Virus record (IMG/VR): IMGVR_UViG_3300031759_000148
Span: 1 to 23,062 of that record
Strand: one strand, 5' to 3'
DNA from: a virus
Length of the DNA stretch: 23,062 bases
Part shown: one piece after another, positions 7,548-14,802 of the stretch
Numbering within the stretch: position 1 is the first letter of the stretch
How the letters are laid out: each line of letters starts with the position of its first letter
Program-made: the position numbers and the translations under genes
The notes under the pieces: generated by a model
Told to the model about the DNA's origin: nothing
Databases searched by the model: none
Seen by the model: only the letters and a program-made list of their open reading frames with translations

Positions 7548-7816
7548 TAGGGCAGCACCACAAATTGGCGGGATGCCTCATAAAAAACGATCGACGACGT
7601 CGTGAAATAGCCCTTCGCCAGATTGATAGGGTAGTCGTTCGGCGATCCGACTAGTGGGACGTTAAAGATCAAATTTCCGACCACGTCGTTGCACTGCAAA
7701 TACCAACGCTGCCCGAAGACATTCCACGGAACCGTGCAGAGGTAAACCTGACCATCAAGCGTCGGTTGAAATTGAAAAGGAGCGTTGGTCGCTGGGGCAA
7801 AGTTGTAAGTCGTCAT
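7547..7816 (-). CDS. Baseplate plug protein, Pam3 gp18-like, 89 aa
   Basis: ATG 7816 is in an ATGA overlap with the preceding gene; the longer open frame to 7855 lies wholly inside that gene and is not needed. The protein begins MTTYNFAPATNAPFQFQPTL and continues with VYLCTVPWNVFGQRWYLQCN, VVGNLIFNVPLVGSP and a C-terminal GYFTTSSIVFYEASRQFVVL. The pattern 'F-x-x-x-L-D-G-x-x-Y ... P-W-N ... Q-R-W-Y-L ... D-x-x-G ... L-V-G-S' agrees with the small beta-barrel plug described for cyanophage Pam3 gp18 and its relatives in simple contractile baseplates. It closes the tube lumen above the hub. The assignment rests on motif memory plus position. Confidence 0.75.
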   Translation of the reverse strand: MTTYNFAPATNAPFQFQPTLDGQVYLCTVPWNVFGQRWYLQCNDVVGNLIFNVPLVGSPNDYPINLAKGYFTTSSIVFYEASRQFVVLP

Positions 7817-8490
7817 TGGCCGAAACTCGGAACCACGGGCGCGGTTGTTGTCCAATCAATTGATTGAGTGACGTTTCCTGCGCTCACTTGAACGCCTGCA
7901 CCGATTTTGGACATCAGCTGATTTTGAGCAGCTTGCAGAGATTGCGCCGTCAAGAGAGGCTGGACAAAGTCCCATTGCCAGCGGTCTTGGGGTCGGCCTG
8001 GGTCGCCTTCAGAAATGTCCTTGAAAGAGGTCAAGATGCAATTGAAATAGGTGCCGGACGGGGTAAGGACGGTGTAAGTGCCGCCCAACGCCGTGTGGGA
8101 TTGGATCGTCGTTTTCAGCGTGTTGAAAACCGCCGACTTGGCATTGTATCCGCCCGCGCTTTTGACGGGGGCCAGCATCAACAGGGAAATCCGCAAAGGC
8201 TGCGCGATCACAGCATTCGCAGCTACCGCCTGATTTGCAAAAGGATATGTTGCGATTTCGTTTTCGGCCAAGGTCGACCCCGACATCGGGTAAAAATCAA
8301 AATACCAAGTGTCGAGTGCCAGAGGATTCACATAAGTTGGAATGCTTTGATATTCTGTCGACTGGGTGATGGCGATGATCGGGATGCCGGTGTCCGCTGT
8401 GCCGCCCACGCTGGTCGCTGCCGCGATACCTCCTGTGAAGAGGATAGGCGACTTTTGAAACTGAAGGGTGAAGGAATTGCGGTCGGTCAT
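7813..8490 (-). CDS. Tail/baseplate adaptor protein (Dit-like conserved)
   Basis: ATG 8490 overlaps the tape-measure stop by one base (TGATG). The 225-residue protein has NSFTLQFQKSPILFTGGIA, a beta-rich N-terminal domain with PIIAITQSTEY, the motif TLAENEIATYPFANQAVAAN followed by AVIAQPLRISLLMLAP, then TLKTTIQSHTALGGTYTVLT and a C-terminal helix (LTAQSLQAAQNQLMSKIGAG). This arrangement is widely conserved directly after the tape measure in simple myoviruses, and I take it as the ring that joins tube to baseplate. Dit-like is a structural analogy from position and beta content, not a confirmed family match. Confidence 0.7.
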   Translation of the reverse strand: MTDRNSFTLQFQKSPILFTGGIAAATSVGGTADTGIPIIAITQSTEYQSIPTYVNPLALDTWYFDFYPMSGSTLAENEIATYPFANQAVAANAVIAQPLRISLLMLAPVKSAGGYNAKSAVFNTLKTTIQSHTALGGTYTVLTPSGTYFNCILTSFKDISEGDPGRPQDRWQWDFVQPLLTAQSLQAAQNQLMSKIGAGVQVSAGNVTQSIDWTTTAPVVPSFGQ

Positions 8491-10361
8491 CAGACGGCAT
8501 TATACGCTGCAACGCCACGGGCGCTGATGTTGAACTCATTCCCAACCATCGAACGAATCAGCAGACTGCTTTTGTCCTGGGCGCTGGGATAGTAGGCCGA
8601 CTTGGTCGGGGTCATCGGCCCGTTTCCCGTGTCAGGCGTCTTCGCATTATCGTCGGCGGAAGGAGGTCTCAGGGGTTCTGGCGGGGTCCATCCAACCGGC
8701 GGGTAAGCGAAGGCCTCTCCAAAATAGCCGCGTTTAGCGGCGTCAATGCGTCTCTGTTTTTCGTCTTCGCTCGAAGAAACGAATAGTTTTTCCAAAAGGT
8801 TAGAGGCACCCATTATATCATTCGGGTCCCAACTTTTCAGGGTCATTTTGAGATTAGGGTTCTTATTAATTTCATAAATGGCAAAGGCGTCTTGCTGGGC
8901 GCGCGTTGCCTTCTGAATGTCAGTGCTTGGCAGTTTGTTTTTCTTCGCCCACTCAGCAAAATTCTTTTGGCGATCAGGGCTCCAGTTAATCAGACCCGCA
9001 TAGCCATATTTGTTCTTCGATTTGGTATCCAGGGAGCTTTCGTAATAGGCATGGCCAACCATGGCAGCTGCCACGGACTTAGGAAATCCTGCCGCCTCAA
9101 AGTCCGACATGACGTCTTTTGCTGTTTTCAGCTGAGTTGCCGACAGCTTTTTGACTTCTTCCCGGCCCTTGTCCTTGGCTTCGCGAACGTCCCTCGGTTC
9201 AATCATGTGAAGGAATTCGAGAAGTTTCAAAAGTCCGTCGGCAACTTCTTCAAACTTATCGCCGAGCTTGGCAAGGTTTTCTTTAAAGTCGATCATGTCC
9301 TTTTTGAACCCGCCGCTTTTCAGGTAATCGCCAAATGCGGTGATCGCTTTTTTGGCGCGATCAATCCAATCCTTGAAAAAGTCCGACTTGGTTATGTCTT
9401 TGACCATGCTGACAAACGCCTTTGCCAATTCGGTCAAAGGCGGCAGAAGGCCCGTTAACGCATTCATGAAAACGGTTTCGAGTTCGCTGCTCGCTTTAGC
9501 GATCGCGACCGAAAAATTCCGAGAAGCTTCGATTGTCTTAGCTTGGGGCTGGAGGTCTGCAGCCATTCCCGGAATGGTGCGGGTCGCTTCGCCGACGGCT
9601 TTCCGTTGAGACGAGAGAGACCGAAGGTCTTCCATTGACAACCCGAGGGTCGCAAAACCAAGGGCTTCATATTCCGGTTGGGTTTTGGTGCTCTTTTCCC
9701 AGGCAGCAATGGCTTTGTTTAGCGTTTCAATCGCCAGAGACGCCGTGTCTTTCTTTTCGACGTCCGAAATGCCAATCCGGCCAAAAACAGACCTGCCAAT
9801 GCCGGGGTCGGCTTTCGCTGCCGCGATGCTTTCCAGATAGCTTTCTGGGCTGGCCAAGAAAGGCCGCAGGCCGATGCCAAAAGCCGCACGTTGCCCGACG
9901 TTGACGCCAACGCCCGCTGCCGCACGCTGGGCGTCAGTGATGCCAGCCGCTGCACGGCCCAGGCCAAAACCGCCCAGAACAGTTCCGACAACGGCCGTGA
10001 TGCTAAACATTTCGGCGAGGCGGGCCGCTCCTTGGGTCAGGGTCTTGGCGACGGCGCTGGCCGCTTGTTTGGCGTCATCCAAACGCTTTTTCTGCTGCTT
10101 GCGTTCGTCGTCCAGGCGTTTGCGCGTTTGAGCCGCGCGTTGCTCTTCGTCCTCTTGAAGTTGAAGGGCGATTTCGTGCTGTTTTTCCAGTTCTTCGGTG
10201 ACGTGCTTCGTCGCCAAAGCTGAAGCGGCCACGGACGCGCTTGTGTCGTCCCACGCCCCCGGCATTGATTTTAGAGCGGATTGATACTTTTCGAACGCAG
10301 CGATGAAGGCCTTAAACTTCTCGTCGTTGACGTCGATGTCGATGACGGATTTCACTGCCAA
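8490..10361 (-). CDS. Tail tape measure protein with embedded tail-lysozyme domain
   Basis: I accept the TTG start at 10361 because AGGAG lies 7 bases upstream; a GTG two codons later would have a 13-base gap. The 623-residue protein has a charged coiled coil (residues about 53-108), a glycine/alanine hydrophobic segment (about 117-140, MFSITAVVGTVLGGFGLG), helical repeats, and at about 400-500 a phage tail-lysozyme domain (PF18013 type). The latter has VAAAMVGHAYYESSLD, with Glu441 as the probable catalytic acid, then YGYAGLINWSPDRQKNF. The C-terminus (552-623) is proline-rich then polar. The protein sets tail length and probably locally cuts peptidoglycan during DNA entry. The length is short for a tape measure, so a tail of roughly 90 nm is expected by the usual length rule. 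Confidence 0.92.
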   Translation of the reverse strand: MAVKSVIDIDVNDEKFKAFIAAFEKYQSALKSMPGAWDDTSASVAASALATKHVTEELEKQHEIALQLQEDEEQRAAQTRKRLDDERKQQKKRLDDAKQAASAVAKTLTQGAARLAEMFSITAVVGTVLGGFGLGRAAAGITDAQRAAAGVGVNVGQRAAFGIGLRPFLASPESYLESIAAAKADPGIGRSVFGRIGISDVEKKDTASLAIETLNKAIAAWEKSTKTQPEYEALGFATLGLSMEDLRSLSSQRKAVGEATRTIPGMAADLQPQAKTIEASRNFSVAIAKASSELETVFMNALTGLLPPLTELAKAFVSMVKDITKSDFFKDWIDRAKKAITAFGDYLKSGGFKKDMIDFKENLAKLGDKFEEVADGLLKLLEFLHMIEPRDVREAKDKGREEVKKLSATQLKTAKDVMSDFEAAGFPKSVAAAMVGHAYYESSLDTKSKNKYGYAGLINWSPDRQKNFAEWAKKNKLPSTDIQKATRAQQDAFAIYEINKNPNLKMTLKSWDPNDIMGASNLLEKLFVSSSEDEKQRRIDAAKRGYFGEAFAYPPVGWTPPEPLRPPSADDNAKTPDTGNGPMTPTKSAYYPSAQDKSSLLIRSMVGNEFNISARGVAAYNAV

Positions 10362-10376
10362 GGGTGCGCTCCTAAA
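10362..10376 (-). promoter_or_regulatory. Ribosome-binding site deciding the TTG start of the tape measure
   Basis: The minus-strand sequence TTTAGGAGCGCACCC precedes the TTG at 10361. AGGAG (10369-10373) sits 7 bases before TTG. The TAG stop of the frameshifted chaperone product (10372-10374) overlaps this site, so ribosomes finishing the frameshift product end on top of the tape-measure ribosome-binding site. Confidence 0.7.
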
Positions 10377-11057
10377 TACGGCGGGCGAGTAGGTAACGCT
10401 GCCGGAACTCGACGGCAGAACTATAGCTTGTTCCTACGAGTTCCGCGAGGTCTGGCCAGCCGTCCTCAACCAACCAAGTCAGCGCGGAATGGAGGACGCT
10501 GTTGCCTTCTCGCCAGTATTCTCTTCCGGCTTCGATGTCGGCAAAGAGCTTTGGTAGTCGATAAGCGACAAGGACGTCGTGGAGGCCCCGAATATTCCAA
10601 AGATCATCGACATCAAAGCGTCCGCTTCGCGCTTTCGCATTGAGGCACAGCCCACAATAAAAAAAGTCACGGCGTTCTCGACCTCATCAGCGTCATCGGC
10701 AGAGAACAGATTTTTTCTGACCGCCTGCTCGAGAGGGACGTGGTCCCACCCTTGATCCGTCATGACGAGAACAGTGGACAGGCGGCGAATTTCCGCCAGG
10801 AGCCCGTTTTGGACGCCTTCTGGTCCTTCCCAAGAGCCATCGGCTTCAGCCACGCGCTTGAGCATCATCTTGGCCACGCGCGGACCCATGCGCACCAGCC
10901 ATTCGCCGCCGTTTTCGAGCATGGCGGCGTAGGTTTTTGAGATGGTCAGGAAGTACCGCTCAAAAACGTCTTTGCTGATCGGTGAAGAGTAGACGTAGGC
11001 ATCGCCCTCATCCCTCTCCACCGTCAGAACCAAGTTCAAGTTCCGATCGATTTTCAT
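10372..11057 (-). CDS. Tail assembly chaperone, -1 frameshift form (gpGT-like), 228 aa
   Basis: Translation from ATG 11057 runs 133 codons to the slippery T_TTT_TTT at 10659-10665. A -1 slip then reads codons from base 10659 for 95 residues (YCGLCLNAKARSGRFDVDDL, WNIRGLHDVLVAYRLPKLFA ... RQRYLLARRI) and stops at TAG 10374-10372. The extension is open across the whole interval, has four tryptophans and charged helices, and has no independent start or ribosome-binding site. It fills the otherwise unexplained 117-base gap before the tape measure. This is the G/GT arrangement known from lambda and many other tailed phages. The product is predicted from sequence only. Confidence 0.85.
10479..11057 (-). 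CDS. Tail assembly chaperone, unshifted form (gpG-like), 192 aa
   Basis: ATG 11057 opens a 192-residue protein (MKIDRNLNLVLTVERDEGDA). It lies between the tail tube and the tape measure, the standard location of the tail assembly chaperone. It is helical and mostly soluble (VFERYFLTISKTYAAMLENG; MGPRVAKMMLKRVAEADGSW) with an acidic DADEVENAV before the slippery site. After the slip point the unshifted frame continues 59 codons (IVGCASMRKREADALMSMIF ...) to a serine, threonine and lysine-rich end. These chaperones bind the tape measure to direct tube polymerisation and are absent from the virion. The ribosome-binding site is weak (GGGC). No sequence family is recognised; position and the frameshift signal carry the call. 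Confidence 0.85.
   Translation of the reverse strand: MKIDRNLNLVLTVERDEGDAYVYSSPISKDVFERYFLTISKTYAAMLENGGEWLVRMGPRVAKMMLKRVAEADGSWEGPEGVQNGLLAEIRRLSTVLVMTDQGWDHVPLEQAVRKNLFSADDADEVENAVTFFIVGCASMRKREADALMSMIFGIFGASTTSLSLIDYQSSLPTSKPEENTGEKATASSIPR
10659..10665 (-). other. Programmed -1 ribosomal frameshift site (T_TTT_TTT)
   Basis: The unshifted codons here are ACT TTT TTT ATT, so the seven-T run is an ideal X_XXY_YYZ heptamer in which both tRNAs can re-pair after slipping back one base. A GAGGT (10681-10685), which could act as a Shine-Dalgarno-like stimulator, lies 15 bases upstream. I see no convincing strong hairpin immediately downstream. Confidence 0.85.
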
Positions 11058-11083
11058 TTGTGCCCAGGATCAAAAGGAAGCGA

Positions 11084-11527
11084 CTAGGTCGCGTTGAACA
11101 GTGCCGCATTGACCAGATAGAAGCCTCGGAACGTGACCATGAAGCCCACGTTTTTGCCATTCAAGCGCCCCGGAGAGGCCTGAATGATAGCCCCGTTTTG
11201 AATCTGGTAGTTGCTGAGCGTGCTGGCGTCCGGACGGACCACAAAGGGGCCGACCGTGGACAGAACTTCCAGCTGGTTCTTGAAAAGATCGCTGAAGGAC
11301 TGCGTTTTCAGCAGTTCTACTTCGACCGTCATCATTTGGTACGGGGCCGGGGACTGTACGGTTCCGGTCATCGTGCCGAAGGTCTCGACGATCTCGCCTT
11401 CCGGCGTGATGTTGATGCCCTCCTCGCCCATATAGGGCGCGGTGATGTTCAGCTGGGGAAAAAGAGGAAACGTGATGGAGCCCCGAAGGCGATTCAGCGT
11501 TCCCTGCGCGACAAGAGGAGATGCCAT
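11084..11527 (-). CDS. Tail tube protein
   Basis: ATG 11527 has TAAGGAAC about 9 bases upstream, and the gene lies 10 bases after the sheath gene. The 147-residue protein begins MASPLVAQGTLNRLRGSITF and has TFGTMTGTVQSPAPYQMMTV, then EVELLKTQSFSDLFKNQLEV and NGAIIQASPGRLNGKNVGFM. Length, the alternating beta strands, the sheath-then-tube order and the following chaperone and tape-measure genes identify it as the hexameric-ring subunit of the inner tail tube, comparable in role to P2 FII and T4 gp19. The exact family is not certain by eye. Confidence 0.88.
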   Translation of the reverse strand: MASPLVAQGTLNRLRGSITFPLFPQLNITAPYMGEEGINITPEGEIVETFGTMTGTVQSPAPYQMMTVEVELLKTQSFSDLFKNQLEVLSTVGPFVVRPDASTLSNYQIQNGAIIQASPGRLNGKNVGFMVTFRGFYLVNAALFNAT

Positions 11528-11537
11528 TTCGGGTTCC

Positions 11538-12911
11538 TTAGACGAAGTTGGTGACGTTCAGAGCGACGATGATCTGTTCGAAGCCGCGCGCCGGGGTAAA
11601 GATGGCCGAGAGACCAGCATACCTTCCGATTGCATAATCGTTCGGGTTTTCAGCAATGTAGACCGAGAACGGTTCGGCGTTGATCACCAGTTGGTTTGTG
11701 TACAGACCCGCTTGGAAGTTTTGAACGAACATCGAAGTCGGCAGTTGGGTCTGATTCACCGAGCCGATCGCGAGGCCATAGGTCACGGCGCTGGAGAAGG
11801 TCCGCGTTGCGGTGTCTTGAAGGACATTGATGCCATTTTGATCAAACAGCAGCGGCGCGAGCGGATTGTTTGACCCATTGATGACCGCGTTGGAAAGCGA
11901 CAGGTCGGTGTTGATTTGCGACCAATCGACCGAGTACCAGTAGTTGAACGGGTTCCCGTCCATCGTATGGCCCCAGAACAGCACCGAAGTGCTGATGCCA
12001 CCCTCCGCACCCGTGCCAACGATATTGATGTTCGCCGCTTTCAGGGTCGACAGAAGAGCCGCGTTTCCACGCACCGGGTACGGTGTCACGCCGTACAAAT
12101 AAGCGAACGAAAGCTGGGTGACTTGGTTTGCGCTGCCAGGATTCCAGTTCAGGGTGACATAGAACGGAGCCGCGCAAGAGAACTCACTGGCGGGGGCCGT
12201 CGGCGAGGGGATAAACGCAAAGACGCATTTCATCAGGGCGGTGTAAGACGTATAGGTGCCCGTCGTCGTGGTCACAAAGAAATAGGTCTTGCTGGTCGTC
12301 GCCTCGAAACCCGCCAGGAACGTCAGGAAAGACGAATTGGCGTCCCATTCCTTGGGAACAAGGTATGAATAAACCGTGCCAGGGTTGGCGGTGATCCAGG
12401 ACTGCAAAGCCGAAACGCCCGCCGACGGAGCGCCCTCTCCCAATTCCAGAACGTAAACACTGGTCGCCGCGCCTTGAGCAAAGAAAGTCGTGCCCATGGC
12501 CAGGAGTTCGGCTTCATCGGCCAGGATGACGGTTCCAGGAACCGTGTTCAGGCCAGGGTTTGAAGCCAAGGGATAGGTAACGGTGCTGGTTCCAGTCACG
12601 GTGCCTTGGAAGGTGCCGTTGTAACCAGATGGGGAGGCTCCAGCGACGACGATACCGACCGTGTCACCAAGATTCCAACCGTGCGGGGCGGTGGTGGTGA
12701 TGGTCACGGTGCTGGTAGCCCAGGTCAAAGTAGCAATGGCTTTGGCCGTGGACAGGATCGAGGTCAGGTCGGAAAGCTGGGTCAGGAGCGTGAGAGTTCC
12801 CGGAGCGGTGTTGGTTCCGCCCTGAGAGATGAGCGCGCCAGACCGCTGCAGCGTCGAAGGCGCGGGGGCCTGCTGTTGGGTGACGTTAACGGTGACGATA
12901 TTGTTTGCCAT
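11538..12911 (-). CDS. Contractile tail sheath protein with inserted beta-sandwich domain
   Basis: ATG 12911 has AAGGA 10 bases upstream. The 457-residue protein begins MANNIVTVNVTQQQAPAPST with LQRSGALISQGGTNT. The conserved sheath core is visible: YVLELGEGAPSAGVSALQSW, the alpha/beta repeats YFFVTTTTGTY, NPFNYWYSVDWSQINTDLSL, LLFDQNGINVLQDTATRTFS, and the C-terminal domain AIFTPARGFEQIIVALNVTNFV, whose last strand joins the sheath mesh. Residues about 58-130 hold an extra module (ATLTWATSTVTITTTAPHGW; GASPSGYNGTFQGTV) that is not part of the minimal sheath fold and probably projects outward. The sheath contracts to drive the tube through the cell envelope. Confidence 0.93.
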   Translation of the reverse strand: MANNIVTVNVTQQQAPAPSTLQRSGALISQGGTNTAPGTLTLLTQLSDLTSILSTAKAIATLTWATSTVTITTTAPHGWNLGDTVGIVVAGASPSGYNGTFQGTVTGTSTVTYPLASNPGLNTVPGTVILADEAELLAMGTTFFAQGAATSVYVLELGEGAPSAGVSALQSWITANPGTVYSYLVPKEWDANSSFLTFLAGFEATTSKTYFFVTTTTGTYTSYTALMKCVFAFIPSPTAPASEFSCAAPFYVTLNWNPGSANQVTQLSFAYLYGVTPYPVRGNAALLSTLKAANINIVGTGAEGGISTSVLFWGHTMDGNPFNYWYSVDWSQINTDLSLSNAVINGSNNPLAPLLFDQNGINVLQDTATRTFSSAVTYGLAIGSVNQTQLPTSMFVQNFQAGLYTNQLVINAEPFSVYIAENPNDYAIGRYAGLSAIFTPARGFEQIIVALNVTNFV

Positions 12912-12947
12912 GCTGGCGCGTCCTTAATCTGGTTTCGGTTCAGCTGC

Positions 12948-13334
12948 TTAGGAGTAGCTGACCGAATATTGCGGAGTGCCGCCGCCGACAGCCGACACGA
13001 CAATGCCGGTTTTGCAGGGGAAGTTCAGTTCGACAACCAGACCGGCAGTGGCTGCCGTATAGGGGATGCTATAGACCGTGTTGGCGGTCGTGGCGGAAGC
13101 GACAGTAGCACAGTCGTTAAACGTCAGAGCGCCTGAAGTCCCAGGGGCGGTCACGACGATGACATTATTCAAAATGCCCGAAGAGGACTTGATGACGGTG
13201 GCGGCAGTCACATTCAGAGCGGACGAAGAGCCATAAGCCGAAACCAGAAGGTTTTGGTTGTTGTCTGTAACCAGGGGGACCAGGACATTGCTGGGGTTCT
13301 TGGCGACGGTGGTGGCGATGGGACCTTGGGGCAT
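12948..13334 (-). CDS. Small beta-rich virion protein, 128 aa
   Basis: ATG 13334 has AAGGA 8 bases upstream. The 128-residue protein starts MPQGPIATTVAKNPSNVLVP. It contains TAATVIKSSSGILNNVIVVT, GALTFNDCATVASATTAN and VELNFPCKTGIVVSAVGGG, ending YSVSYS. It resembles a common phage structural family of about 90-130 residues with the pattern 'V-I-K-x-x-x-G-x-L-x-x-V-x-V ... N-D-C-A-T ... P-C-x-x-G-I-V-V ... S-Y-S', predicted beta-sandwich. It sits just before the sheath in the neck/tail gene group. Its role (decoration, collar or small tail protein) is unknown. Confidence 0.75.
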   Translation of the reverse strand: MPQGPIATTVAKNPSNVLVPLVTDNNQNLLVSAYGSSSALNVTAATVIKSSSGILNNVIVVTAPGTSGALTFNDCATVASATTANTVYSIPYTAATAGLVVELNFPCKTGIVVSAVGGGTPQYSVSYS

Positions 13335-13352
13335 GGGGCATCCTTTTTAGGT

Positions 13353-14375
13353 TTAGGTGACAGGAACGATAGCGGCCCAGAAGATTTCATTCTGACTGTT
13401 ATCCGCCCAGATGATCTGGTTATTGCTGGAATCAGACCAGATGATCTCATTTTCAGACGGGTTCAGGAACAGGAAGTTTATATAAGTCGACAAGATGCGC
13501 TGCCTCGCGATGTTCCGCGCCGTCGCCTGATAATAGTTGATCTCGTAGTCGATAAATTTCTGTTGGGCGAGAATGCCCAGTTCGGTCTGGATTCGCTTCC
13601 CGTCGCGCACGGTCGGCATGTTCATAATGCCAAAATTATCCGTGTTTAGCGAGTAGGCGTTGACGTAGTCGATGAACGACAGAATTTCGGCATTCCGAAT
13701 TCCGTAAAAGGTCAGACGGACTTTGTCTCTGGCCAGTTGGTAGTGAGAGCTGTTGATGTCGATGTAGGGCGCTGCCTGCAGCGCCTGGGTATCCGAAGGC
13801 TCTATGTGAACCGCGCACCACGGCGGGGTGATGTTGTCCGGCACGATATAGGACGGATACATCGGCATTAGTTCATTCAGCGTCAACCAAATCGGAAGGC
13901 TGTTGGAGACGATGACCTCGTCAACTTTCAACTGACCCGAATTATCGACAAGCTGATCAGACAGGGCGGGATAAAGGGCATCCCCCTGGTAATGAAACAA
14001 ACCCGACTGCCGATAAAGCATGGACCGGCGGGAGAAGCCAAAAACCAAATTGTCAAAGGAACCGATATACATCGACCCTTCGTTGATAGCGTTTAGCTGT
14101 TCAATTTCAGATTCGGACGTGAAAACCACCCGGTTCAGGGCGAAGCCTTCGTCCTCTGACCTTTGGTTTTCAGTCGTGTAATGAAGCGAGCCTTTGACTT
14201 TGACCTGATCGATCGGGTCCGACTTCACCCAAAAGACGTACCCATCTAAAGGTAGGACCGCACGATCATAGCGAGTGAAGGTGATGACTTGGTTTTCGGA
14301 GATCGTCTCCAGACCAAGGGCAAGACCCGCCGCAAACTGTCTACGCGCGCCCGCTGCTTCTTGTGCGCCGCTCAT
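13353..14375 (-). CDS. Neck/tail region structural protein with C-terminal Trp repeats
   Basis: ATG 14375 overlaps the upstream stop by 4 bases. The 340-residue protein begins MSGAQEAAGARRQFAAGLAL and includes NQVITFTRYDRAVLPLDGYV, FWVKSDPIDQVKVKGSLHYT, a central PSYIVPDNITPPWCAVHIEP, YQLARDKVRLTFYGIRNAEI and KRIQTELGILAQQKFIDYEI. The body resembles a conserved phage protein found between connector and sheath genes in simple myoviruses; its exact role (collar, terminator or gateway) is not established by the sequence. The end has three 10-residue repeats (see the repeat entry). It has no signal peptide or membrane segment. Confidence 0.75.
   Translation of the reverse strand: MSGAQEAAGARRQFAAGLALGLETISENQVITFTRYDRAVLPLDGYVFWVKSDPIDQVKVKGSLHYTTENQRSEDEGFALNRVVFTSESEIEQLNAINEGSMYIGSFDNLVFGFSRRSMLYRQSGLFHYQGDALYPALSDQLVDNSGQLKVDEVIVSNSLPIWLTLNELMPMYPSYIVPDNITPPWCAVHIEPSDTQALQAAPYIDINSSHYQLARDKVRLTFYGIRNAEILSFIDYVNAYSLNTDNFGIMNMPTVRDGKRIQTELGILAQQKFIDYEINYYQATARNIARQRILSTYINFLFLNPSENEIIWSDSSNNQIIWADNSQNEIFWAAIVPVT
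13371..13451 (-). repeat. Three in-frame 10-codon repeats with invariant Trp
   Basis: The last 30 residues before the end of the 340-aa protein read NEIIWSDSS, NNQIIWADNS, QNEIFWAAIV. Tryptophans fall exactly 30 bases apart (codons at 13437, 13407 and 13377). The unit is N-[E/Q]-I-[I/F]-W-[S/A]. At the DNA level the first two units share an AGATCATCTGG block. Confidence 0.85.
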
Positions 14376-14800
14376 TCGCCATCAACCCATGACGTGAAGC
14401 TGGATTGATAAAGGCCGGTATCGATAAAGGACGGTCGGCGGGGACCGCTCTTTTTCTTCAGTCGATGGTTAACGCCGTCCAACGCCGCTTGAGTCGGAAC
14501 GCCGGGATAACCCAGGCTTTCCATTTCTCCGTTGGCTAGGAAATCCTTGAATTTTTCGTTGATGTTGGTCGTTCCGGCGTTGACCGCCCCCGTCAGTCCT
14601 TGATCGGGAGCGCCCATCATCAAAGCCTCAAGAGCATTTTGAACGCCGTTGGTGATGTCGTCCGCGATCTCCTGCTTGTGGAGTTCGTAGAAGATTTCCA
14701 TCGGATGATACTTGGCCTCAAGAATGTCCGCGACGTCACCCGTGGTGATGCCGTTTTCTTCCGCATAAGGCACGTCGATCACGCCAAGATGGAGGGTCAT
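14372..14800 (-). CDS. Neck/tail-completion candidate protein
   Basis: I place the start at ATG 14800, with GGGGGA 10 bases upstream. An in-frame TTG at 14806 makes a TTGA overlap with the upstream stop and is possible. The protein is 142 residues from ATG: MTLHLGVIDVPYAEENGITT, a helical middle (YHPMEIFYELHKQEIADDIT, ALEALMMGAPDQG) and a basic end RLKKKSGPRRPSFIDTGLYQ, then SSFTSWVDGE. The 'F-I-D-T-G-x-Y-x-x-S-F-x-x-W-V-D' ending is typical of small phage neck or HK97-gp10-like completion proteins. Its stop overlaps the next gene by 4 bases. Function is assigned by position between connector and sheath genes. Confidence 0.7.
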   Translation of the reverse strand: MTLHLGVIDVPYAEENGITTGDVADILEAKYHPMEIFYELHKQEIADDITNGVQNALEALMMGAPDQGLTGAVNAGTTNINEKFKDFLANGEMESLGYPGVPTQAALDGVNHRLKKKSGPRRPSFIDTGLYQSSFTSWVDGE

Positions 14801-14802
14801 AC

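Noticed and set aside
7817-7855. Longer N-terminus for the plug gene
   Set aside because: These codons lie inside the preceding gene; the ATGA overlap at 7816 and family start MTTYNF favour the shorter form.
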